Source: Leuctra nigra
Lineage: Eukaryota; Arthropoda; Insecta; Plecoptera; Leuctridae
NCBI GenBank assembly: GCA_934045905.1
Contig: OW203763.1
Location: forward strand, 49,948,121-50,012,120
Length of the DNA: 64,000 nt
Direction: 5' to 3'
Shown: positions 47,003 through 58,794 of the stretch, one piece after another
Numbering within the stretch: position 1 is the stretch's first letter
Layout of the letters: each line of letters opens with the position of its first letter
Notes under the pieces: model-generated
Databases searched by the model: none
What the model saw: only the letters and a program-made list of their open reading frames with translations
Told to the model about the DNA's origin: nothing
Translations under genes and position numbers: made by a program

Positions 47003-47505
47003 TTATTGAAAATTTGTACCTCTATTGTGTAGAACAATCTGTTACAAGACTTTGTATTGAATGCAATTAATTTCGTATGCGAGTTGCTGATCTATAGGTA
47101 TGCACAACGTGAAAAGCGGTTGTAGTGAAAAAATCTAACTATGTAATGGGCATTTTGCAATGTGCGGTCGATAAAAATTATAAATATTTAAAAATAATCT
47201 TATAGATATCGAATATAATAATTCTGATGTATAAAGACAAGAACTTGACCAATTTCAACTTGATCGGAATATTTTGATTTTACAATCAAATAAAACACAA
47301 TTTGTTCTCCTTCAAACATGACACAATCGATGATGCAATCAATCAATATTGTTGTTCAAACAACTAACTGCAACCATGCAGATGCTCTCATTACTTCATG
47401 ATTTTTACGAAAAGAATTCTTTTAAAATAACGTTAATTAATTTAGCTAAAAGCCTCTATAAGAGTGAACTGAAATCAGTAGGTTACGTTAATTAAATAAA
47501 TTAAA

Positions 47506-48364
47506 TCATTCTGCTAAACAAAGTTAGTGTAAAATAATGCTGTTGCTATTAAATGTGCATGACAAAATTGTCTTACTACAGCTTAGCTACTGAGCTACTA
47601 ACAGATATCGATTGTTATTTCTTGATACATTATTTCATACTTTATTTGAAAATAATAGGATCGTGGAAATACACAAATAACAACATTGTAGCAAATTGAT
47701 ACATTCATTTTGAATTGAAGCAACTACATTATTAAATATTTTTGAAATATCACTGTCAAAAAGTTATTATAATAATGTAAGCAATATACAGGATTTTTTA
47801 AATTAATTAAATCCCGTTAATTAACTAATTAGCGTACTTAGGTCGTTTTTCCAGGCCCAGAATTGCACGGTTTTTTAAATTAACTTTGTATGTTCGCTGT
47901 ATTGTGAATGGCTTAAGTGTACTTAGGTCGTTTTTCCTGCCACTGAAAAAGCAATTTGTAAGGCAGTACTTAAGTCGTTTTCCAGCCACTGAAATAGCAA
48001 TTTGTAATTCTGTACGGCATGTATGACTGTAGCACATAACACACATGATATAACACATTTTTAAATACATAATTTCAATAATATTTACTTATAAAAACAT
48101 TTTTTAGCTTGACTTAATTTTTCAAGTTCAAAAATTTCAAAATTAAAAAAGGTTTGAAATTTTGTTCTTCATTACTGATAATATAAATTGTGTTATATTA
48201 TACTTCTTCGAAAAAAACAAGGACAAAATAAAATCGTAACGGAGGGGGGTGTTTGTGTGGCACCCTTGACCTAAAATGATTGAAAAATGAAAACATTTCA
48301 GAGAACCCTTGTTCAGAGTCCTTGTGTTGTCCTTGTGTCAGTGAACCCTGGCCGAGCCAGGTAG
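47506..48364. other. Unannotated DNA with short direct repeats
   Basis: About 47565-47700 recurs inverted at 58035-58170. At 47833-47990 the words TACTTAGGTCGTTTTTCC and GCCACTGAAAAAGCAATTTG recur two to three times. No gene recognised. Confidence 0.35.
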
Positions 48365-48785
48365 AAATTCGATGGGTTGGCGGTTTCGGAGAATTGTCGG
48401 TTTCGAGGAGTTGGCGGAAACTTTATTTTACATTTATCTATTAGTTTATTTGCTATTTTCGATTAGTTGGTGGTTTCGATGAGTTGACATCTCGGAGAGT
48501 TTTCGAGAGGCGTTTTATTTAATTATATAATGTGTCATTTTCGAAGAGTTGTCGGTTTCGGAGAGATGGCGGTTTCGAAGAGTTAGCGGAAATGTAATTT
48601 TACGCTTATTTTCTATTTTCGATGAGTTGTCGGTTTCGATGAGTTGACGTCTCGGAGAGTTTTTAACGTGTTATTTTTAATTAATATAAATAATTGCATT
48701 TTCGAAGGTTGTCGGTTCGAAGTATTGGCGGTTTCGAAGAGTTGGCGGTTTCGAAGAGTTGGCGCTTCGGAGAGTTAACAGCTAC
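48365..48785 (-). repeat. TTCGAAACCGCCAA repeat element, inverted copy
   Basis: Reverse complement of 39350-39775 over almost its whole length, including the AATAACACGTTAAAAACTC and AATAAAACGCCTCTCG spacers. Confidence 0.75.
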
Positions 48786-49014
48786 CCCAATAAAACCTAG
48801 TCGTTAAAGCGCCGTTAAACTTAACAAATCTAAAAATCCACCTGACCATGTTAAAGATGCTTCAATTCTACAAACTGTGTGAAATTTGTGTATGAAAAGA
48901 GCCATGCAAGTGAAAGCTTACACTAGCATGGTTCTTTTCATAAACAAATTACCATGGTCCATGAAATACTAGTATTCCATCGTATCGTAGCTGAGGTAGT
49001 AATTCAAGGGTAGC

Positions 49015-49270
49015 TGTTAACTCTCCGAAGCGTCAATTCTACAAAGCCGCCAACCCTTCGAATCCGCCAATTCTTCGAACCGCCAATCCTTCGAAAATGT
49101 TACTATTTTAATAAATTAATAATAACACTTCAAAAACTCTCCGAAACGCCAAACTATCGAAACCGTCAACCCATCGAAAATAATAAATAATATGAGAATT
49201 TAATATAAAATGAAATTTCCGCTAACTCCTCGAATCCTCCAATTCTCCGAAACCGCCAACTCATCGAATT
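49015..49270 (+). repeat. TTCGAAACCGCCAA repeat element, shorter direct copy
   Basis: Same opening (GTTAACTCTCCGAAGCG) and same closing (CGAATTTCTACCGGGATCG) as 39350-39775 but missing the middle third and more diverged. Confidence 0.7.
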
Positions 49271-50014
49271 TCTACCGGGATCGACAAAGTGACCTTCTCT
49301 CAACATCCGTCTCTTTTGTTAGCGAGTAACTAAATAAAGGGCAATAAAACCTTTTAGAAATTAAGATCTACAGTCGGGTTGGTTTGCTGCTTTGTGCAAG
49401 CATATGTCCGAAGAGCTGTAAATACCTTGTTTCCTGCCCTCCCTAAGTTCTGTGATCAAAAACATGGTTTCTTAAAAGCAATGAATAAGGCGGCAAATAC
49501 AAAATACGATGCGATGATATCTGTTGCATGAATCTAATAATCTTTCATTGAAATTGATAATGTCGATTGAATTGTATGTATTAGTTATTTGTATCGTCAA
49601 ATTGTAATGAATAAATACACAGAAATAAGTATTGCATGTTTCTCGAAATAATATGAAGGAAATCGATACGTATGTAATTGGACAGTACATTTAATTGCCA
49701 CTTTATAAACATATTCCTATGTAAAAGACTACTTCATTAAAAAAATGGGAATTTGTTATATAATGGAAGGGATAACACGACGATAGAACATACATTAATT
49801 ATGGACGCGACTATTTTCACCGGTTGGTGAAAATAGCATCAAAATAGTTAAGCATTCTCTTAACTTTGTGTTTATGATGAAGTTTATTTGTACATCACAT
49901 TTCGATTTTTGTGTATTTGATTATTCCCGAGATTATTGCCTATTGTATATGCATCAGAGGCATTTTCTTAGTGTAGTACTATTCTCACAGTTTTGTGATG
50001 TATCGTTACGTATA

Positions 50015-50225
50015 CACTTGGCCAAACAAAAATTGAACATTCAATAAATCTGATAGGCTGATAAATGTACGATCGCACCATCAGAAGTCAGTCTAAGCGA
50101 TCTTGTTGTCTCACTCTAGTAGGTGACCTCACACTTCAATGATAATAACAAGCTTTGATTGGTTATGGGACATGACCAGCAGTCATTCAAATTTGGTCAA
50201 CGTTCAATTTTTGTTTGGCCGAGTG
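50015..50225. mobile_element. 211-bp MITE, TA-flanked (mariner-like)
   Basis: Ends CACTTGGCCAAACAAAAATTG and its near-complement with GTTCAATTTTTGTTTGGCC, flanked by TA on both sides (50013-50014 and 50226-50227). Copy 1 of the duplication retains only the left end (about 40602), having lost the right TIR in a deletion. Confidence 0.65.
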
Positions 50226-51062
50226 TACCTATCTATAGCGCATGTGCAAAAGTAACAAAAATATAAACGTAAAAAATGCTCTTAGGAAGTCGCTTATTTC
50301 GAAAAAATTTGAAAACTTTTCTTTTATCTGCCTAAATATTTTAATGAATGTTATGAAAACTATTTTCTAGACAATTGCAAATGCAATTGGCAGTTAAATT
50401 GTTCAAAATAAGGTGAGTTTGAGGACAATGGCAGGGTCCAGATTCACAAAAAGTATTATCGGTAGGTATAGTACGTATTATCACCACACGGTGAAAATAG
50501 TCACTCCGTACATTTATTTACAAGTAGGTATAACACATTTTCTTTAATACGATAGAATTCCCAAAGGTTTGCATGAGATCAAGGTGCGGTTCATCTCCTC
50601 GATAAAACAAATCTGGCAAATAGGCAAGTTATGTAATATTTCAAAAAGCTACAAATGTGAATTCCTACAACTGTTCAGGTTACTGAACAATTGTCGGAAA
50701 TTGTGTAAAATCTGATAAAATGTCGGTTCCATTTGAAAATTTGAACTTGATCGAACGACTAGGCCTTTTAATTTTTTCTTAATTTTTTGCTAAAATAACA
50801 CTTATGGATGCTGGTATGGCATTAGAGTGCGTGCAAAATAGCATGTCCTTGATTGAACAAAATGATTTGTCAGTGTGACCTGGACAGTGCAGGGAAAGTA
50901 CAAATAAACAAAACGACAGACCAACAAACAAACAAATGAACAATAAAACAGAGAAAGTCTTAGCGCGTACAACGATGACTATCACCTTATCTTTGCTATC
51001 ACTAATGAAGTCAGGATCATCGGACTGCACTTAAAATTTTGTAAAAAGCAGGGAGATAGATT

Positions 51063-51892
51063 ATAGGGTGTCGCAAAAAATCCCCCTGATTGAGAGGTCA
51101 CTATATCAAAACTATTATAGATAGGATTCTGAAATTTGTACACATATGAGCAAAACATAACAAAATTAATTATATGTGCAAGTTTCAAAAACATTACTAT
51201 TGTAGAAAAAAAGTAACAGCTGCTCAAATTTGGTTGTCAAAAAATTTATAATGCGGAGCTCAAAGAGCGCGCGTCGAGAAAACTTCCAATGGCCGGGACG
51301 CTGTTTCTTCAAAACTACGTACGATATCAAGCTGAAAATTTTCAATTATATTTAAAATAGATTAAGATCGATTGTGTAAAAATTTCAATCAATATCAATA
51401 TATGGAACGAAAGTTATTGAATCTTGAAGTTGAAGTTGAAAACAGAATAGCGGGAAAAGAATCACTTTTATAACGTGTGTAATAAAAGTTTAGAAATAAT
51501 CTATACATAGGTATTCTGATTTTACGATAAACTTCAAGATTCCATAACTTTCATTCCATTCATTCAAATTGATTGACATTTTTACACAATTGATCTTAAT
51601 ATATTTTCAATATAATTTGAAATTTTCAGCTTGATTTCGTACGTAGTTTTGAAGAAACAGCGTCCCGTTTATAGGAAGTTTTCTCGACTCGTGCTGTTTG
51701 AGCTCAGTATAATCAATTTTTTGACAACCAAATTTGAACAGCTGTAACTTTTTTCCTACCATAATAATATTTTTGAAACTAGCACATATTAAATTTTGGT
51801 ATGTTTTCTAATATGTGTACACATTTCAGAATCCTATCTAAAAGTTTCGATTAAGTGACCTCTCAATCATGGGGATTTTTGCGACACCCTAT
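51063..51892. mobile_element. 830-bp foldback element, intact
   Basis: The two halves, meeting near 51500, are reverse complements. Ends TAGGGTGTCGCAAAAAATCC and its complement; TA on both sides. Interior words GACGCTGTTTCTTCAAAAC and GAGAGGTCACT mark both arms. No ORF of note. Confidence 0.7.
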
Positions 51893-52247
51893 ATTGATGT
51901 TAATGTGATATATTTTAAGCAAATTAATATGCTGTGTGAAAGTTGCTGCTGCTCTTGGTATAGACCTTGAAAACTGCCGTAGAGACAATGTGAGTAAGTT
52001 TGTTATTGATTAAATTTCTGTGCCTTTGAGGTAGAAGGGCGGAAGTATACAATTCAATTATTCTTGAAGTGAGCTCATAAACCAGTATTTCTGTGTTATT
52101 TTAATCGTATTTGGAATGGTGACATTTGATACGAGTCATTGCGTAAGATACTTCAGTATAACTGTATTTGATGGACATCAATTGTCAACAAATACATAGT
52201 TAATTAAAGTATTCACTTTTGTAATGATGTATTCAAGCTTTATCAAT

Positions 52248-52717
52248 GGGCTTGTTCACGCAAAGCTCAGCATAGATGGCGCCACTATGTTACCTGCTTC
52301 ACTCACTGCCTTCCTCATACAGTGCAGTGTGCACTCCCGAGAACGCACGACGAAGGCAGTGGATAACTTAATGTGAAGTGGGGCCGAGAAAGATGTAACT
52401 CATTACAGTCTTAAAATGAGTTTGAATGAGTTTAAATGACAATATTATGTATTAATATCCTTTGGTAGTCTGTTGTACTCTCAAATATCTTGAAAAATGT
52501 AAGTTACAGAGTCCTAGGTGCATAATAATATCATTGTAAAACGAAATGTCATCTTTCACGGCCTAACACAGTATCCCTTAAAACTGGGCAGCGCCATTTT
52601 TAATAAACTTCACAAGCGCTGTGAGTGACTAGTGAGAATAAATGGAACTAGAATATTAGTCGGAAGCAGTAAATATGCTAGCGATCCTGGTGAGAGCAAA
52701 TGGCATTGAACAAGCCC
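52248..52717. mobile_element. 470-bp TIR element
   Basis: Ends GGGCTTGTTCA and TGAACAAGCCC (15-bp perfect if CAAT/ATTG is included). The unoccupied paralogue at about 43722-43740 reads CTTTATCAATTATAATTTG, so the insertion is clean, with at most a 2-bp AT duplication. Interior includes GATGGCGCCACTATG. Non-coding. Confidence 0.75.
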
Positions 52718-53009
52718 ATTGTAATTTGATTTCAGTCTAACTACAGTGTAGACTATGTTGTTCAAAAACAAAAACTTGTAAAAAATACTGCCAAGCACCT
52801 TCCCCCCTAAAAGGATTGAGATCTAAAGGAAGGGCCAAGCAATAATATATTGCTTAAACTTTTCCGCACTTAATATTCGTGAAATCATTTCGCCCATTTA
52901 CTGGCGCCAAGCACAACATTATAAACCTTGAACATTGTACCCAAATTTGAAATTAAAAATTCTCTATGTAAAACATCATAGCAAACTTAAAAAAATTATA
53001 ATAATTTAA

Positions 53010-53560
<551 letters not shown>

Positions 53561-53974
53561 GTACCATTGTACCATTTTGTTTCATTTTTTATTTATAAGT
53601 AAATAAAAATCTTACATAAATAAATAAATAAATAAATACCGGCTATAAGGCAACATTTCGTCTGTAAATGCCAACAATAATCTTCCAATAGTTCCCAAGT
53701 AAGTTTGGTATTTGATATTTCATTTTGACAATTTAAAAGTTTTGAACGCCTAATTGAGCCTTTTTCTAGTTTAGTAACTGCGAGCCCCCAAAATTCTGTT
53801 TTGACCACGAATTGTTTTATTATTGCAACTTTTAACGTGTATTGTCAAATAATTATTATAATCCATATAAGTAAAATATTACAAGTGTACCTAAAGTAAG
53901 CGTTGAATGCATATCGGATTATCATTTTGAACAATTATCCTTGAACGCCAAAATGAAGGAAGTAAATAAAAAAT

Positions 53975-54065
53975 ATAAAAAATAGCCCTTCGTGGAATCG
54001 AACTCACGACCACCAGGAATACAATCGTAGCTAGCACTTGCCTACAGTGTATGCGCTAGTGAGAC
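53975..54065 (-). mobile_element. tRNA-derived SINE head
   Basis: On the minus strand CTAGCGCATACACTGTAGG precedes GTGAGTTCGATTCCACGAAG, a good B box. The A box is weak and a cloverleaf does not form convincingly. Confidence 0.4.
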
Positions 54066-55470
54066 GAACAATGTCTGCAGCAGCTGTGTTCTACCTCAAA
54101 GAGGAAGAGCGGAACATAAATATTGATAATTTCACAACTTCCGGTGAGAAATGTTTGGTTTTTCTTGAAGTGGAGTGTCTAGCAATGTATTGTCTTTAAT
54201 GTTGCCAATTTTCAAAACTCTAGATGGACCCGTTTGACTTTTATAAAATTTAAAATTTAAAATTGTAATAACTTCACTTCCGGTTAAAATTTTTCATCGA
54301 TTTTTGCAAAAGAGAGCATGAGGAGTTAATGTCTATGATTCTGCCAAATTTCAACTCTCTAGACTGAAAGATGCGACCTGTAGACGAGAGCAATCGTAGA
54401 GACGTGGGCAGTAACCCCCTAACTAACTAGCTGAAAGTGTGATTTTAACATGATTCAGGCCCAATTTTCACCCTGAAGGGATGATCGCAGCTCTTTGAAA
54501 TTTGGTAGGTGTTGTCAGGTGGCTAAATATACCCGATAACCATGGTTTTTAACTTCCATTTCAAACTGCGTCTATGCGAGCCGATACCCCGAAATCACCA
54601 CTTAAGCCGTTGCTGTATAAGTCTGTGGAAGTAAGCTCGCCGTTTATAAAAGTAGACCTCGTAAAAGACGGTGCTTGGCAGCGTCGAGCTATCGCCCGAC
54701 TAGATCAGTCTAATACAAAAGTGTTCAATACAAAATCTGGAAATTGGGTTTCACCTCTTCAACCTCTGAGGTACATTTATTGTTGTTACTTACCTATACA
54801 TTATTGTTTTCCGAATGTCTGAGAGAATATAGATAGATAGAGTATGATTTGTGGCGCTTAATAGCGAGGTTACGTTTTGCTACGATTTTATAATAACGTT
54901 AGAAAAAATACAGTTTATCATTTATTCCTAAATCAAAACTGATGTTAAATTTGAAATAAAGCGTCATAATGATGCGTACATTATTTGCATAATGATTGTA
55001 ACAATAATGATTTAAAATTACACAAGTGAAATGTGCAAGGTTTCTTGAGACCAAGATTTTTGCTAAGTTAGTCAAGAACTTGAAGTGATAAGGTTCATAT
55101 TCCCTAACAAATGCATGGAAATATGGCCTTATACGTACGAGCAGAATGCCACGTGTTGTAGCTAATTGCATGTAATTATCTTGTTTGCTGAAATATTTCA
55201 TATTTTTTCAATGGATTCGGTATGTCAAAATCAATTCGCTTCTAACGTGTGCTACTTCTACTCTGTACATGCAAAAATAAAGAAATTAGATCCCATTTTG
55301 TTCCCAGAATTTTTTTACTTTTATCTCAGTAGTAAACGTGTAAACACCCCGACTTGAACCAAAGAACCATGTAAATTATCTCTTCTATCCATACTATCCA
55401 AACTCTAGTAATTGCTAGTAATGTCTACAGGAGATAGTGGATGCATTACTATACCAAAGATGTTATATTA

Positions 55471-55670
55471 TGCTGGCTTTCCATGCTCCGTTATCTTCCG
55501 TCAACGTCCGACACCGTCCGACGAAAACGACCACGTGACCCGTCTCGACTAATGAGAGCCATCCCCAAAAATCTCGGACGGCGAGGGATTGGTCGAGACG
55601 GGTCACGTGGTCGTTTTCGTCGGACGGTGTCGGACGTTGACGGAAGATGACGGATCATGGAAAGCCAGCT
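55471..55670. mobile_element. 200-bp hairpin MITE with TTA target duplication (Harbinger-like)
   Basis: Nearly palindromic; ends TGCTGGCTTTCCATG and CATGGAAAGCCAGCT, inner arms CGTCCGACACCGTCCGACG. TTA occurs on both sides, while the empty paralogue (about 45593-45610) has GTTCTATTACTCTGTC with one TTA. This is direct proof of insertion with 3-bp duplication. Confidence 0.9.
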
Positions 55671-56363
55671 TTACTCTGTCAAATCTCATATGATCAATTA
55701 TCAATACAATACGCAATATAGTTTCACGTTTCCACAGAAGTAAGCAATTTCGAGAATGAAAATATTGAGTATCAAGAACGAAATTACTTTTTTTTTACCA
55801 TTGAGTATTAGTTGGAAATTTGTATTAATAACCTAATGATCATGTTAAATACATATTTGTCAGTCCGAAAACCTTTCGTGAAAAAGCAAATGTGTTCAAA
55901 ATTTGAATATTTCTGCAAATTACCGTCGCAAGTGAAATTAAAATATCAACTATGAAGTTAGCACTAAGAAACTAATTTATATGCAAAATTGATTTTATAA
56001 TACGGTAATACCTGTGCTTACCGAGAGATTTCTTTGGAATGTGTATATTTTTCTTATCTTGAACACCAATAGCTGATGATTTTCAATGATTCCAAGTACG
56101 GTAAAGAAGTTTACACTTAATAGTTTTCTTCAAAATTATTTCCTGTTCAATTCCGGTATCTTGCACTCTCTAGGCTAGAGATCGTATATCAAAACCCGTA
56201 TGACAATTGGGACTATATCCAATTGATACCATTAGTGCATTTCTTTTCTCACCAGATTAAGAAATAGAAATATAATTGTGCTGATTATCTCAACTATAAT
56301 CAACTATAATGTTTAAGGAAACCAAACAGTATTCAAGAAAATAATATAAAATTTACATTGAAA

Positions 56364-56990
56364 CTAGGAAAACGCTCAGTATAACGCGTTGATGAGCGAG
56401 TACGGGTATACGTGCAAATTTTCGAACCGGAATTCCGTACCAAAGGCACAGAAAACATATCCATCCATCCATATTGAATTGACATATGATCCACTCAATC
56501 AACATAAAAGTATATGCTTTTCATCGAGACTTGAAAATAGCATCTAAGCACCCTGGTACATAAAGCAAATCATATTCAGTTGCAGTGGAAGACATTCATT
56601 TAGATTCTTAATTTCTGACAGATATTAAAAAATATGTCAATAAGTGCATACGTAATTTACTGATTGGGATGAAAATTTGTAAAATATGAGACATTGTTGG
56701 TCTTAATGACCATGCAAAATATGAGTTTGATCAGATTTATAGAATACCATTGAAATTTTTCAACCTTTTAGAAGATATTTATTTAAATTTTAAACAATGA
56801 ACGGAATTCAAAAAAATTAGGGTCTGCAACACCCATAAATGGTCCGTAGATGTGTGCAAAAGTTCAGCTCGATCGAAGAAAAACTGTAACAGTATAGCCT
56901 GAGTAACTGAAAAAAGTAAAAAAAAAATATAGAAAAAAGTGGTCCGTGTCAAAAGAACCAAAAACGGAGTCGTTCGCTTCGCTCGCTCAA
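56364..56990 (-). mobile_element. Helitron/Helentron-like non-autonomous element, copy 7
   Basis: 627 bp; paralogue of copy 6 at 46384-47002 carried along by the segmental duplication. Ends as in the family, CTAG followed by T on the minus strand. Confidence 0.85.
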
Positions 56991-57156
56991 TTATTTAGAA
57001 TAACCTCTCTTGTGTAGAACAAGCTGTTACAAGACTTTGTATTGAATGCAATTAATTTGGTATGCGAGTTGCTGATCTATAGGTACTATGCACAACGTGA
57101 AAAGCGGACGTAGTGAAAAAATCTAACTATATAATGGGCATTTTTCAATGTGCGGT

Positions 57157-57456
57157 AGATATAGGCATCCTGCGTGAGAAATTGTTTACCTTGTTGTCAT
57201 GCCAACATGATTCAATATGGCCGCTTCAGTGGTAGACGCTTTGAATCAGTGGACCTTGGTCAGTGACTACTGACTGCTCAAGAAGGCTGTGAAGCTGTTC
57301 TTCTTTTCTTTCATTGGCCAGAATTTAAAAACGATAATTTGAAATGTCAACGATATACCACGGCAGTGTTGTTACTTTTTAACGCTAGATGGCTCACTGC
57401 AACATTTCTACAGACCTTGGAGAGATGACATCACGAGCAGGATTCCTATACCTTCT
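57157..57456. mobile_element. 300-bp insertion with short TIRs
   Basis: Copy 1 reads TGTGCGGTCGATAAAAATT continuously (about 47160). Here 300 bases intervene, with near-terminal inverted words TATAGGCATCCTGCGTGA and its near-complement TCACGAGCAGGATTCCTATA. Class unknown; no ORF. Confidence 0.6.
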
Positions 57457-57806
57457 CGATAAAAATTATAAATATTTCAAAATATTCTTTTGAAAAATAT
57501 TCTTTTATATAGAAATCAATCTGAATTCTGATGTATAAAGGCAAGATCTTGACAAATTTCAACTTGATCGGAATATTTTGACTTTACAATCAAATAAAAC
57601 ACAATTTGTTCTCCTTCAAACAATCAATGATGCAATCAATCAATATTGTTGTTCAAACAACTAACTGCAACCATGCAGATGCTCTCATTACTTCATGATT
57701 TTTACGAAAAGAATTATTTTAAAATAATGTTAAATTATTTACCTAAAAGCCTCTATAAGAGTGAACTGAAATCAGTAGGTTAAACGTTAATTAAATAAAT
57801 TAAATT

Positions 57807-58169
57807 GGTTGTCAGATCTCATCAATCATATGCTAGCCCTGGCCATTGGCCAACATCAAATTTAATTTATCTGTAAATATATTTGTGACTTCACTATGTT
57901 AATTAAGTACCTATCATATGGACATCATAACTTAAATTGAAATTATATTTTTAATAATTTCATAATATAGCAAAAAACTTACTGGTAAATATAATTACAA
58001 TTCTTCATCTGTTGGATATGTCTCAGCTTTTGTTTAATAATGTATCAATTTGCTATGCTACAATTTTGTTATTTGTGAATTTCCGCGATCCTATTATTTT
58101 CAAATAAAGAATGAAATAAAGTATCAAGAAATAACAATCGATATCTGTTTGTAGCTCAGTAGCGGGTGC
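57807..58169. other. Unannotated DNA
   Basis: Its last part (58035-58169) is an inverted copy of 47565-47700. Nothing else recognised. Confidence 0.35.
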
Positions 58170-58640
58170 ATTAACTTAGCCCAGCCACAAAATGATATCA
58201 AAAAACGAAAAAGATAGTCGTTTTGTGCTCGTTTTGTGCTGAAATGTGCCGTAAAAAAATCGTTTTGAGCTGTCACCGTTTTGAGTGAAAGTTAATTTTT
58301 AAGCGGCTGGGCTAAGTTAATGCAAAATCAAGCAAAAAAAACAAACTTCGTATTAGTTAATTTTCTTGCACTGTCCGAATTGTGCTCGTTTTGTGCTGAT
58401 TTGTGCCGTTGAGTAATCGTTTTGAGCTCATCCCGTTCCAAAGTTATCGCCCGTTTTAAATGGCTGGGCAAAGTTAATGCTAGCCCAGCCACATTCAAAT
58501 AATCAAACCAAAATAGGCATGCGTTTTGTGCTCGTTTTGTGCTGATTTGTGCCGTTGAGTAATCGTTTTGAGCTCATCCCGTTCCAAAGTTATCGCCGTT
58601 TTAAACGGCTGGGATAGTAACTATTATCTTAACCCAGCTA
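58170..58640 (+). repeat. TIR-bounded satellite of about 146 bp, block 1
   Basis: Three units, each containing GCTCGTTTTGTGCTGATTTG and ATCGTTTTGAGCTCATCCCG, bounded by AGCCCAGCCA and TGGCTGGGCT. The first two units are diverged. Opposite in orientation to the block at 63440-64000. Confidence 0.75.
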
Positions 58641-58794
58641 TTAAAAACGGGCCACATTCAAATTTAATCAAACCAAAACTACATAGTTTTGAATCAAACA
58701 CATGAGGTTATACTCAAATCTAATTTCGTAATTTCAATAAATATAATTGTTACTAACGATGATCAATGGTAGGTATATTATTTTAATTTGATCT

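Larger units (their letters stand above)
39345..47505 (+). repeat. Segmental duplication, copy 1
   Basis: Aligns collinearly with 49015-57806 through long near-identical blocks: 39770-40790 with 49270-50200, 40795-41035 with 51040-51290, 41750-41980 with 51295-51500, 43620-44062 with parts of 52115-52744 and 54709-55017, 45198-46384 with 55018-56363, and 46384-47505 with 56364-57806. Insertions private to this copy are the TIR element at 41040-41744 and the Helitron-like copy at 44063-45197. Confidence 0.85.

Noticed and set aside
54574..54822. 82-codon frame starting MRADTPKSPLKPLL as a host exon
   Set aside because: It straddles the edge of the 2-kb insertion in duplication copy 2 and has no recognisable family or splice logic.
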